DNA from: a virus
DNA length: 40,676 nucleotides
Virus record (IMG/VR): IMGVR_UViG_3300022888_000017
Span: 1 to 40,676 of that record
Direction: 5' to 3' (one strand)
The notes beneath the pieces were generated by a model. That model was not told where the DNA came from. It was given only the letters and a program-made list of their open reading frames with translations, and ran no database searches. Below, in pieces: positions 32,626-40,474 of this stretch (positions within the stretch are counted from its first letter, which is position 1; each line of letters begins with the position of its first letter). The position numbers and the translations under genes were made by a program.

Positions 32626-32650
32626 TCCTTTTTTAAGGAATACAGAGAAC

Positions 32651-32679
32651 GGGGTGGGCTTTTGTCTACCCCTTTTTTT
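32651..32679 (+). terminator. Intrinsic terminator after the capsid gene
   Basis: GGGGTGGGC (32651-32659) pairs over nine positions, with two G-U pairs, with GTCTACCCC (32664-32672), leaving a four-base TTTT loop, and is followed by seven T residues. It ends the head operon 26 bases after the capsid stop. Confidence 0.85.
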
Positions 32680-32724
32680 ACGCCTACTAAATAGTAGAGA
32701 ACACTATAACATCTAAAAGGATAT

Positions 32725-33192
32725 ATGGCATTAAGTACCCAACCAGAAAACATAAATCCCCTAACCGAAGTACAATTTAAATTTGAACTTCAGGCTTTAC
32801 CTAAGACTACATTTTTTGTTCAAACGGTTAATTTACCTGGAATAACATTGTCTGGAATATCCTATGGTCTCCCACAAAGAGAGGGACTTATGTTGCCAGG
32901 TGGTTCAGTAGAATATGAACAATTAATTGTAGGTTTTATAGTTGATGAATATTTAAAAAATTGGCAAGAAGTATTTACATGGATAACTGGTAAACCTGAA
33001 TATACAGATGGTGTATTAACTATATTAAGTAGTTCAATGAATCCTACATTAGAGATTCATTTTGCAAATATGTTCCCTACTAATTTAGCAGAAATACAAT
33101 TTGATACTACAGTAATGGAAACAACAAATTTAATAACACAAATTACTTTTGCTTATAGTGAATATACTATTAAGAATCTATTAAATAATTAA
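32725..33192 (+). CDS. Tail tube-like protein in the gene 3 position
   Basis: A 155-residue protein with AAAAGGA upstream. FFVQTVNLPGITLSGISYGL, MLPGGSVEYEQLIVGFIVDE and YLKNWQEVFTWITG form the tail-tube-type signature shared by T4 gp19-like tube and baseplate-cap proteins. Marine T4-like phages often carry gene 3 (tail completion) between 23 and uvsY, the position seen here. I therefore call it a tail tube/completion protein, but cannot choose between a gp3, a gp54-like tube initiator, or a second tube protein. Confidence 0.65.
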   Translation: MALSTQPENINPLTEVQFKFELQALPKTTFFVQTVNLPGITLSGISYGLPQREGLMLPGGSVEYEQLIVGFIVDEYLKNWQEVFTWITGKPEYTDGVLTILSSSMNPTLEIHFANMFPTNLAEIQFDTTVMETTNLITQITFAYSEYTIKNLLNN

Positions 33193-33201
33193 TAATAAAT
33201 T

Positions 33202-33636
33202 ATGAAATTTGAAGAAATACAAAAATTATGGTCAAGTGATTGTACTATTGATGAAACTGAATTATCTCAAGAAGCAGTAAAAATTCCCCAATTACATAAC
33301 AAGTATTTAATACTATATTCCAATGAAAAATTAAAATTCAAGGATATGAGTTTTATATTTACTAGTCTCCGTAGAAGAAAAAGAGATTATTATAGTGGAA
33401 GAATGACTGAAGAAGAATTAGAAGCTGTGGATTGGGAACCATTTCAATTAAAATTACTCAAAGTAGACATACAAGAATATATAGATTCAGATGAGAATGT
33501 AATAGAATCTAAAAAATTACTTGCAGTACAAGAAGAAAAGGTGAATTATTTAGAAGCTATAGTTCGAAGTCTCACCAATAGAGGATATTTAATTAAAAAT
33601 GCAATTGACTGGAAACGTTTTACAGCAGGGAATTGA
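33202..33636 (+). CDS. uvsY: Recombination mediator UvsY
   Basis: A 144-residue protein (T4 UvsY is 137). The DYYSGRMTEEEL block near residue 55 and the end, NRGYLIKNAIDWKRFTAGN, align with the T4 protein's YYSGRGD and RGFAIKHIQDMRAFEAGK endings. UvsY loads the UvsX recombinase onto gp32-coated single-stranded DNA. UvsX itself is outside the window. The start has little Shine-Dalgarno. It overlaps the next gene by 38 bases. Confidence 0.9.
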   Translation: MKFEEIQKLWSSDCTIDETELSQEAVKIPQLHNKYLILYSNEKLKFKDMSFIFTSLRRRKRDYYSGRMTEEELEAVDWEPFQLKLLKVDIQEYIDSDENVIESKKLLAVQEEKVNYLEAIVRSLTNRGYLIKNAIDWKRFTAGN

Positions 33637-35074
33637 GGATATTAGTATATCTAAGCATGATGAGGTATACTTAAAAATCCATTGTGAACCATCTGTTGCT
33701 CAAGAACTATGTGATTATTTTACGTTCTTTGTTCCTGGATATACGTTTATGCCCTCATATCGTAATAAAATCTGGGATGGTAAAATACGGCTATTCAATA
33801 TTCACACTAGATACCTCTATAGTGGACTTCTTGAATATGTTTTTATATTCGCTGAAAAAAGAAACTATAAGATAATTCCTGATGGGGATTGGTGGAAACC
33901 TCTCAAAATAGAAAAAAATCAAAACTTTATTGATAGTCTCAATCTACCATTTGTTCCTAGAGATTACCAACTAGAGGCGTTTCATCATGCTCTGTCATAC
34001 CAAAAAGCATTATTAGTTTCTCCTACCGCAAGTGGAAAATCTTTAATAATCTATCTAATTGTACGAGCATTGAATGTTAAGACTTTAATAATCGTTCCTA
34101 CCACATCATTAGTATCTCAATTATATACAGATTTTCAACAATACGGGTGGGATTCTGCAAAATTTTGTCATCAAGTTTATGCGGGTCAAGATAAGATATC
34201 AGAGAAGAAAGTTGTTATTTCTACATGGCAATCCATTTATAAACTCCAAAAGAAAAGTTTTGAACCATACGAATTAGTAATTGGAGATGAGGCTCATGGA
34301 TTCAAATCAAAATCTCTTACATCTATTATGACTAAATGTGTAAATGCTAAACATCGAATTGGTACAACAGGAACCTTAGATGGGACACAGACACATAAAT
34401 TAGTGTTGGAGGGTCTATTTGGTAGGGTTTATAAGGTTACAACAACTAAAAAATTAATTGATAGAAAACAATTAGCAGAATTCCGTATAAGTATTATAAT
34501 ATTAAAATATCCTGAAGAAATATGTCAGGCAATGAGAAGAACTAAGTATATGGAAGAGATAGAGTTTTTAGTAGGAGACGCTAAAAGAAATAAATATATA
34601 AAAAATTTGGTATTATCTTTAAAGGGTAATACGTTACTTCTCTTTAGATTAGTGAAAAAACATGGACGTATTTTATACAATATGATAAAGGAGGAAGCAG
34701 ATGACAATAGGAAAATTTATTTTGTACATGGCGGTACAGAAACCGATACAAGAGAGCAAATACGAGCAATTGCTGAAACAGAACACGATGCGATCATCGT
34801 GGCTAGTTATGGGGTATTCAGTACCGGCATCAACATTAGGAATTTGCATAACATTATTTTCGCTAGTCCTTCTAAGTCTAGGGTCAGAAATCTACAATCG
34901 ATAGGTAGAGGACTAAGGATATCAGAAAATAACCAAGAAACCGTTTTATATGATATTAGCGATGATTTCTGTGCAGGAGCTAGAAAGAATTTTGCTTATC
35001 AACATTTTGAAGAAAGACTTAAAATATATGAAGAAGAGAAGTTTCCTTATAAGATTTTTAACGTTTCTCTTTAA
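33599..35074 (+). CDS. uvsW: Recombination helicase UvsW
   Basis: A 491-residue SF2 helicase. The N-terminal region (YTFMPSYRNKIWDGKIRLFN) matches UvsW. Motifs: Walker A SPTASGKSLII (about 141-151), DEAH in VIGDEAHGFKSKSL (230-233), GTTGTLDGTQ (motif III region), and motif VI LQSIGRGLRISE near residue 430. UvsW branch-migrates recombination forks and unwinds R-loops, switching replication mode late in T4 infection. The start lies inside uvsY; a slightly later non-ATG start is conceivable. Confidence 0.92.
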   Translation: MQLTGNVLQQGIEDISISKHDEVYLKIHCEPSVAQELCDYFTFFVPGYTFMPSYRNKIWDGKIRLFNIHTRYLYSGLLEYVFIFAEKRNYKIIPDGDWWKPLKIEKNQNFIDSLNLPFVPRDYQLEAFHHALSYQKALLVSPTASGKSLIIYLIVRALNVKTLIIVPTTSLVSQLYTDFQQYGWDSAKFCHQVYAGQDKISEKKVVISTWQSIYKLQKKSFEPYELVIGDEAHGFKSKSLTSIMTKCVNAKHRIGTTGTLDGTQTHKLVLEGLFGRVYKVTTTKKLIDRKQLAEFRISIIILKYPEEICQAMRRTKYMEEIEFLVGDAKRNKYIKNLVLSLKGNTLLLFRLVKKHGRILYNMIKEEADDNRKIYFVHGGTETDTREQIRAIAETEHDAIIVASYGVFSTGINIRNLHNIIFASPSKSRVRNLQSIGRGLRISENNQETVLYDISDDFCAGARKNFAYQHFEERLKIYEEEKFPYKIFNVSL

Positions 35075-35140
35075 TTTGCTTTTGTTAATGTTTCCGCCCC
35101 AACAGGCTTATTATATCACCCTTTTACCATTTGTCAAGCC

Positions 35141-35168
35141 TTGACTTATTAGAATTCCATGATATAAT
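35141..35168 (+). promoter_or_regulatory. Sigma70-type promoter before gene 55
   Basis: TTGACT (35141-35146) and TATAAT (35163-35168) are separated by 16 bases, upstream of gene 55 in a 135-base gap. It is a strong host-type (early) promoter, so the late sigma would be made before late boxes are used. A 13-base palindrome GTCAAGCCTTGAC (35133-35145) overlaps the -35. Confidence 0.78.
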
Positions 35169-35209
35169 GAATTATAGATTAAAAACAATCATTTATTGGA
35201 GTATATTAT

Positions 35210-35779
35210 ATGGCAAAGCGAAAAAAAGTCGCCAAGGCGCATTATGTAGATAATGCACAATTTTTAGAAGCGATGATAGAGTATAAAAAGGAACTCTCAA
35301 TTACAATTGAAAATAATGAACTTCCACCACAAATTTCAGAATATTTAGGATCTGTATTTCTAAAAATAGCTCAAAGATTATCTTTTAGGCCAAATTTTAT
35401 AAATTATACCTTTAAAAATGATATGATTTCTGATGGGATAGAAAACTGTTTACATTATGTCCATAATTTTAATCCAGAAAAATCAAAGAATCCTTTTGCT
35501 TATTTTACACAAATCATCTTTTATGCCTTTATACGAAGAATTCAAAAAGAGAAAAAGCAATTATATATAAAATATAAAAGTATGCAGAATTATGAGATTT
35601 CTCCTGATTATATGGACTACATGGGAGTGGAAGATGATACGCCCGTAGGAGATTATAGCAAGTCAGATTTTAAGACAATGGTTGATACTTTTGTAGATAA
35701 TTTTGAACAAAGTAAAAAGAAAAAAGCCGTTAAGAAAGATGTTTCTAATTTAGAACTTTTTATGAGAGTTTCTGCATGA
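35210..35779 (+). CDS. gp55: Late-transcription sigma factor gp55
   Basis: A 189-residue protein (T4 gp55 is 185). The conserved core is clear: AHYVDNAQFLEAMIEYKKEL, FINYTFKNDMISDGIENCLH, YVHNFNPEKSKNPFAYFTQI and FYAFIRRIQKEKKQLYIKYK. gp55 replaces sigma70 on host RNA polymerase and recognises TATAAATA boxes, many of which occur in this window. TTGGAG lies upstream. Its last four bases overlap gene 47 (ATGA). Confidence 0.95.
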   Translation: MAKRKKVAKAHYVDNAQFLEAMIEYKKELSITIENNELPPQISEYLGSVFLKIAQRLSFRPNFINYTFKNDMISDGIENCLHYVHNFNPEKSKNPFAYFTQIIFYAFIRRIQKEKKQLYIKYKSMQNYEISPDYMDYMGVEDDTPVGDYSKSDFKTMVDTFVDNFEQSKKKKAVKKDVSNLELFMRVSA

Positions 35780-36846
35780 AGATAGCCCTTATAACAGACA
35801 CGCACTGGGGTGCGCGTGGAGATAGTCCTATTTTTCAAACCTATTTTAAAAAGTTTTATGATAACGTTTTCTTCCCTTATCTTGAAGAACATAATATTAA
35901 GACTTGTATCCATCTTGGTGATGTTGTAGATAGACGAAAATTTATAAACTTCAAGACATTAAGTGATCTACGAACAAATTTTGTTGAGCGATTGTGGAAA
36001 ATGGGAGTAGATACCCACATAATAATTGGAAACCATGATACGTTCTTCAAAAATACTAATGAATTGAACTCTATCGAAGAAATTTTCACAACTACTGAAG
36101 GTGAGGTAGAGCCGTGGATATATTCTTCTCCCAAGGAAGTTGATTTTGGTGGACTTGGTATATTAATGATGCCGTGGATAAATGAAGGTAACTACGGAGA
36201 GTGTATGAAGATGATTCAAAACACTAGTTGTCAAATTTTGATGGGACATTTAGAAGTTCAGGGATTTATAATGCAAGTAGGTCAAACAAATTTTGAAGGG
36301 CTTCAAGCATCTATATTTGAAAAGTTTGATATGGTAATGAGTGGCCATTTTCATCATAAATCAGATAATGGAACAGTTTATTATCTTGGTAATCCGTATG
36401 AAATAACATGGAGTGATTATAAAGACCCTAGGGGGTTCCACATCTTTGATACAGAGACAAGAGAGTTAGAGAGGATACAAAACCCCTATAGAATGTTTAG
36501 AAAGTATTATTATGATGACAGTGATACTACTCTAGAAGAGCTAACCAATATGGATTATAGCGAATATGAAAATACGTATGTAAAGGTTATAATACAAAAA
36601 AAGTCGAACCCCTTTTGGTTTGATACTGTTCTAGATAAATTTTATGCGGTAGATGTAGCGAATTTGGTAGTAGTTGAAGATTTTTCAGATTTATATACAG
36701 AAGAAGATGAGAATATTGATGAGGCTCAAGATACCTTAACTATTTTAAGTAAATATGTTGATACATTAAATGTAGATAATAAAACAGAATTAAATACATT
36801 AATGAGAAATCTATATAATGAAGCATTAACTGTAGAGACAATATAA
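35776..36846 (+). CDS. gp47: Recombination nuclease subunit gp47 (Mre11 type)
   Basis: A 356-residue protein (T4 gp47 is 339). It is a calcineurin-type metallophosphoesterase: ALITDTHWGARGDSPIF (Asp8, His10), CIHLGDVVDRRKFINFKTL (Asp49), IIIGNHDTFFKNT (Asn86-His87) and MVMSGHFHHKSDNGTVYYLG with the metal-binding His residues. It pairs with gp46 for end resection in recombination-dependent replication. A small gene lies between the two partners. Confidence 0.95.
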   Translation: MKIALITDTHWGARGDSPIFQTYFKKFYDNVFFPYLEEHNIKTCIHLGDVVDRRKFINFKTLSDLRTNFVERLWKMGVDTHIIIGNHDTFFKNTNELNSIEEIFTTTEGEVEPWIYSSPKEVDFGGLGILMMPWINEGNYGECMKMIQNTSCQILMGHLEVQGFIMQVGQTNFEGLQASIFEKFDMVMSGHFHHKSDNGTVYYLGNPYEITWSDYKDPRGFHIFDTETRELERIQNPYRMFRKYYYDDSDTTLEELTNMDYSEYENTYVKVIIQKKSNPFWFDTVLDKFYAVDVANLVVVEDFSDLYTEEDENIDEAQDTLTILSKYVDTLNVDNKTELNTLMRNLYNEALTVETI

Positions 36847-36848
36847 CA

Positions 36849-37175
36849 ATGGAAACCTATGCAGAACTACTATTACGAAAGGAGAGAGAAGTTATGACAA
36901 ATTATTCTCAAGATGAAGATGACAGAATAAATGATAGACTTACACGAGCTAAAAGAAATTCGGTCAACTCTGTTAAAATTGGTAAAGATGAAACCCCTTA
37001 CACAGCAGTTGATATAGAAATTTCAGATGATGTTTTTAGAAAAGTTGCCTTTCAGGCACATGAAAGAGATATCACTTTTAATAAGATGGTAGGACTCATA
37101 TTGAAAGCTGAACTACAATCCTCAGAACATAGATTTGAACATCATAATTCACCACAGGTATTGAAAGAATATTGA
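36849..37175 (+). CDS. Small protein between 47 and 46, possible ribbon-helix-helix fold
   Basis: A 108-residue charged protein. The start 2 bases after gp47 has no clear ribosome site, whereas the in-frame ATG at 36894 has GGAGAG about 8 bases upstream and could be the true start (93 residues). The C-terminal part AVDIEISDDVFRKVAFQAHE followed by RDITFNKMVGLILKAEL resembles a ribbon-helix-helix DNA-binding unit (a strand then two helices). Conserved small genes occur at this place in marine T4-like phages. The role is unknown; a regulator is a guess. Confidence 0.6.
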   Translation: METYAELLLRKEREVMTNYSQDEDDRINDRLTRAKRNSVNSVKIGKDETPYTAVDIEISDDVFRKVAFQAHERDITFNKMVGLILKAELQSSEHRFEHHNSPQVLKEY

Positions 37176-37276
37176 TGGAAGAGTCTAGACTGAACCTATA
37201 CTTCTCTGAACGAGAATTGATTAAATCCACTATAGTATTTTGTAATTATTTAGAAGAGAGTAAAATTAAATTTTGA
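37175..37276 (+). CDS. Possible 33-residue protein coupling to gp46
   Basis: ATG at 37175 overlaps the previous stop (TGATG), and the frame runs 33 codons (MEESRLNLYFSERELIKSTI, ending LEESKIKF) to TGA 37274-37276, overlapping the TTG start of gp46 by four bases. The tight overlap on both sides and helical, amphipathic sequence suggest a real short gene and translational coupling. No homologue is known to me. Confidence 0.5.
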   Translation: MEESRLNLYFSERELIKSTIVFCNYLEESKIKF

Positions 37277-38943
37277 TATATTTTAAAACTATTCGTTGGA
37301 AAAATCTGTTAAGTACTGGAAATCAATTCACAGAAATTCAATTAGATAAAAGTTCTACTACATTAATTGTTGGTGACAATGGGTCAGGTAAATCTACAAT
37401 CCTAGACGCATTGTGTTTTGGTCTATTTAATAAACCATTTAGAAAGATCAATAGACCACAATTAATAAATTCTGTTAACGATGGGGGATTACTCGTAGAA
37501 ATAGAATTTGATATTGGGAGTAGGTACTATAAAATTCGTAGAGGGATTAAGAAGAATATCTTTGAGATTTATGTAAATGATAAACGATTAGATCAAGATG
37601 CTAAATCTGTTGACCAACAAGAATACCTTGAAAAAACAGTACTTAAATTAAATTATAAATCATTTACTCAAATAGTTCTATTGGGAACTGCCTCTTTTAC
37701 TCCCTTTATGCAGCTAAAAACTGTAGATCGTAGAAATATTATCGAGGACTTACTTGATATTCAGATTTTTTCTATAATGAATAATTTATTGAAAAATAAA
37801 ATATCTGAAAATAAAGACATAACTACTTCTAATGAAATTAAAAGAGAATTATCTATTGGTAATATTAATACTACTGAAGGTTTGATTGCCGATTTAGAGA
37901 AAACTAAATCAGATCAAATACAAAAAAATAAACGTGATATTAGTGACAATACTGCAGATATTGACCGAATAAATGTAATAGTAAAACAACTAATAGATTC
38001 AATATCAACTGATGATTCACAAAAAAACCTTGATGAATTGACAGGCTTTCAAATGGGTATTGAGCGTAATATGATATCCTTAGAGAATGAAATAGAATTT
38101 TATGAAAAGAACACGGTTTGTTCTACATGTCAGCAAGAACTAGAGGAAGACCATAAGGCTAAGATGATATCAGAGCATCATGGGCGTTTACATGAAAGTG
38201 GAACAGCATTATTAAAGATAGGTAATAAGATCCGTGGATATCAAGCACAATTAGATACAGTTACAAAAGTTCAAACAGAAATTACTACTCATCAAAATCA
38301 AATACAAGCAATTTCTAGTTATATTTTAAAATTAAAACATCAAATTGAGGAGATAGCAGGAAGAGAAGATGATATAGGTACAAGGGTACACAAACTAAAA
38401 GAAATAAAAGAAGAATTAAAATTGTGTATAGAGAAACAAAAAAGTTTATCATCACAGAAGCAGTTATATGAGACCGCATATATTTTATTAAAAGATACTG
38501 GAATTAAGACTCGTATTATTAAGCAGTATCTACCTATAATGAACAAATTGATTAATAAGTATCTATCTTCAATGGAATTTTTTGTATCCTTTAATTTAAA
38601 TGAAAAATTTGAAGAAAAAATAAAATCACGATTTAGAGATGAATTTACATATGATTCATTTAGTGAGGGTGAGAAAATGAGAATTGATCTAGCTCTTCTT
38701 TTTACTTGGCGAACAATTGCTAAAATGAAAAATAGTGTTAATACCAATCTTCTAATTTTAGATGAAGTATTTGATTCTTCGCTAGATGTAAATGGTACTG
38801 AGGAATTTCTAAAAATTTTACATAAATTAACAGGTAAGCAGAATACATTTATTATCAGCCATAAAGGTGATGTACTTTTTGATAAATTCAAAGATGTGAT
38901 TAAATTTGAGAAATATAAGAATTTTTCTAGAGTAAAAAGATAA
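37273..38943 (+). CDS. gp46: Recombination ATPase subunit gp46 (Rad50 type)
   Basis: A 556-residue protein (T4 gp46 is 560). P-loop VGDNGSGKSTILDALCFG (residues 33-50), RRNIIEDLLDIQIFSIMNN, the zinc hook CSTC at 283-286 in the coiled-coil apex, signature FSEGEKMRIDLALLF near 463, and Walker B LLILDEVFDSSLD near 493-505. An in-frame stop at 37267 leaves only the TTG (or the preceding ATT) as start. The upstream short frame probably supplies ribosomes by coupling. It works with gp47 as the T4 Mre11/Rad50. Confidence 0.95.
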   Translation: MIYFKTIRWKNLLSTGNQFTEIQLDKSSTTLIVGDNGSGKSTILDALCFGLFNKPFRKINRPQLINSVNDGGLLVEIEFDIGSRYYKIRRGIKKNIFEIYVNDKRLDQDAKSVDQQEYLEKTVLKLNYKSFTQIVLLGTASFTPFMQLKTVDRRNIIEDLLDIQIFSIMNNLLKNKISENKDITTSNEIKRELSIGNINTTEGLIADLEKTKSDQIQKNKRDISDNTADIDRINVIVKQLIDSISTDDSQKNLDELTGFQMGIERNMISLENEIEFYEKNTVCSTCQQELEEDHKAKMISEHHGRLHESGTALLKIGNKIRGYQAQLDTVTKVQTEITTHQNQIQAISSYILKLKHQIEEIAGREDDIGTRVHKLKEIKEELKLCIEKQKSLSSQKQLYETAYILLKDTGIKTRIIKQYLPIMNKLINKYLSSMEFFVSFNLNEKFEEKIKSRFRDEFTYDSFSEGEKMRIDLALLFTWRTIAKMKNSVNTNLLILDEVFDSSLDVNGTEEFLKILHKLTGKQNTFIISHKGDVLFDKFKDVIKFEKYKNFSRVKR

Positions 38944-38984
38944 ATATTAGATAATATTAGGATCTTTCATAAAGGAAACCACAT

Positions 38985-39203
38985 ATGCACAAAGCAGTAT
39001 TAATTTTAGTGATAATGATATCAACAATATTAGTTGGATGTGAAGCAGTAAGACAAATTCAAACAGGATGTTATGGTTATTGGGAAGACAGCGGTATGAA
39101 GAGAGGAACAAGAGGAACGAGGAAGGATTTCTCGAAACCTTATCGTCAATGTGTAGATACAAATCCACCACATGGAAATATAGAAACAAAACCATACGGT
39201 TAA
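38985..39203 (+). CDS. Small predicted lipoprotein
   Basis: A 72-residue protein with AAAGGA upstream. A signal peptide with a hydrophobic core (AVLILVIMISTILVG) ends in the lipobox ILVGC at Cys19, so signal peptidase II would cleave before it and leave a lipidated Cys. The mature part is short, basic and has two further Cys. Possible roles include inner-membrane or outer-membrane anchoring (superinfection exclusion, lysis control), but none can be proved. Confidence 0.7.
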   Translation: MHKAVLILVIMISTILVGCEAVRQIQTGCYGYWEDSGMKRGTRGTRKDFSKPYRQCVDTNPPHGNIETKPYG

Positions 39204-39242
39204 AATAACAATTTAAATGTAGAAATACGGATTAGAGTAAAG

Positions 39243-39671
39243 ATGTATAAGTCACTAATGTTCGTTATGATAATAATACTTGGTGGATGTACAATAAACA
39301 TGACACCATCACAGGACCAAGTGGAGAAAAAGGTTCCTGTACAAATAGAGATGAAACAAGCTGAACAGGTTACTCATAAGCCTTGGCCACATGACAAAAT
39401 AGAGTATTGGTATGCAAGGTATTTCCATACAATGGCAAATCACCCTACAATTCAGCAAATGTTACAACCACATGAAGTATTTGAAATAGTCAAGTGTACT
39501 ATAAAAAAATACGAAGAAGATCATACTTATGAATGGTTTCTTGAAAATCTTGGAGAGGTAAGGATACTCACACCTGTTAATAATAAGTATGTTTATGATA
39601 TTACAACACTGTGCGCGAATATAACAAAAGCTAAGAATGAAAAACCAGTAGATGTTAGAGATACTATTTAA
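39243..39671 (+). CDS. Predicted lipoprotein
   Basis: A 142-residue protein with a short hydrophobic signal (MYKSLMFVMIIILGGC) and lipobox ILGGC at Cys16. The mature region is soluble, with PHDKIEYWYARYFHTMANHP, VFEIVKCTIKKYEEDHTYEW and two Cys. It follows the first lipoprotein by 39 bases, with GAGTAAAG as a weak ribosome site. I do not recognise the family. It could form a pair with the preceding protein. Confidence 0.7.
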   Translation: MYKSLMFVMIIILGGCTINMTPSQDQVEKKVPVQIEMKQAEQVTHKPWPHDKIEYWYARYFHTMANHPTIQQMLQPHEVFEIVKCTIKKYEEDHTYEWFLENLGEVRILTPVNNKYVYDITTLCANITKAKNEKPVDVRDTI

Positions 39672-39685
39672 AGTAGAGAAAAATA

Positions 39686-39883
39686 ATGCCAATATACGAA
39701 TATCAATGTGACTTATGCAACGGGCTTTGGGAAGAGATTCAAAAGTTTTCTGATGAACCACTTACTGTTTGTAAAAGTTGTGAAAAGGAGGGTGGAGTAC
39801 ATAAACTTGTAGCTGGTAGGATGTCCTTTATTCTCAAAGGTAGCGGGTGGGCAAAAGATAATTATGAAAACTCAGGTCATTAA
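39686..39883 (+). CDS. FmdB-type zinc-ribbon protein
   Basis: A 65-residue protein starting MPIYEYQCDLCNGLWEEIQK with CxxC at residues 8-11 and a second CxxC at 29-32 (VCKSCEKEGG), followed by SFILKGSGWAKDNYE. This matches the FmdB putative regulatory zinc-ribbon family of bacteria and some phages. Metal binding is well supported; function in phages is unknown. It is preceded by a poor ribosome site and 14 bases after the lipoprotein. Confidence 0.82.
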   Translation: MPIYEYQCDLCNGLWEEIQKFSDEPLTVCKSCEKEGGVHKLVAGRMSFILKGSGWAKDNYENSGH

Positions 39884-39884
39884 A

Positions 39885-40103
39885 ATGAGAACGAAAGATT
39901 ATCGTAGACACCAAGAAGAGAAGAAGAAAGCGAAAGTTTTAAAAAGCCACGATACATGGTGGTGGCCAGAAGAACCGCCGTCAGAAAGAATGATAGGAAA
40001 AAAGGCACATACACCAGCAATGTGTAGTTGTCATATGTGTGGAAATCCTCGTAAGTACTGGAAAGAGAAAACGTTCCAAGAAAGAAAAAATGAAAACATT
40101 TAA
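39885..40103 (+). CDS. Small CSCxxCGNPRK-motif protein
   Basis: A 72-residue basic protein. I chose ATG 39885, two bases after the previous stop; a start at 39864 would add seven residues overlapping that gene. Features: TWWWPEEPPSERMIGKKAHT and MCSCHMCGNPRKYWKEKTFQ with Cys at 47, 49 and 52. This Cys-Gly-Asn-Pro-Arg-Lys motif recurs in small phage and bacterial proteins, probably metal binding. Function is unknown. It overlaps the next gene by 14 bases. Confidence 0.68.
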   Translation: MRTKDYRRHQEEKKKAKVLKSHDTWWWPEEPPSERMIGKKAHTPAMCSCHMCGNPRKYWKEKTFQERKNENI

Positions 40104-40362
40104 AGAACACACAGTACTAAATGAAATCAAAATGGGCATCTTCAGAGGAATAGGCGGATTAAAGATTGACGGCCAGAATGTAGATGTTGAAGTTGAATTA
40201 TATGGTGTTGACAATAAACACAACACCTTCCTGACGAGAATTTTAGGAATAGATAAAAAATACTGGAAGACACATCCGATTGGAAAAGAATTAGCAATTC
40301 CTGCAAGGATATTCAGGCGAGGGCCGTGGGTGAGAGTCAAAACACCTAGTGCATTTGGTTGA
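40090..40362 (+). CDS. Small phage protein with MKTFKEH start
   Basis: A 90-residue protein. The ATG at 40090 is preferred because it leaves a small overlap with the previous gene and gives the start MKTFKEHTVLNEIKMGIFRG, typical of many small T4-like phage proteins. A frame start at 40039 would overlap much more. The basic C-terminal PARIFRRGPWVRVKTP suggests nucleic-acid or protein contact. No function is assigned. Confidence 0.65.
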   Translation: MKTFKEHTVLNEIKMGIFRGIGGLKIDGQNVDVEVELYGVDNKHNTFLTRILGIDKKYWKTHPIGKELAIPARIFRRGPWVRVKTPSAFG

Positions 40363-40393
40363 ATAGATGCGAAAATAAATAGTGAATAAACTA

Positions 40394-40422
40394 TTGACTT
40401 CCTGAGCTACTTATGATATAAT
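40394..40422 (+). promoter_or_regulatory. Sigma70-type promoter
   Basis: TTGACT (40394-40399) and TATAAT (40417-40422) with a 17-base spacer, in the gap after the 40090 gene and leading into the truncated last gene. It shares TTGACTT and TATAATG with the promoter before gene 55, so both are likely early phage promoters. Confidence 0.8.
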
Positions 40423-40474
40423 GGTCCATGAAGGATAGGGATTGACCCACTACAAAAAATCAAGATCACAATTT

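Noticed and set aside
32651-32724. A vertex protein gene 24 after the capsid gene
   Set aside because: The terminator and then the tube-like gene follow directly; there is no second capsid-like protein.
33599-33636. Frameshift fusion of UvsY and UvsW
   Set aside because: Both proteins have complete family ends and starts; the 38-base overlap looks like ordinary gene packing.
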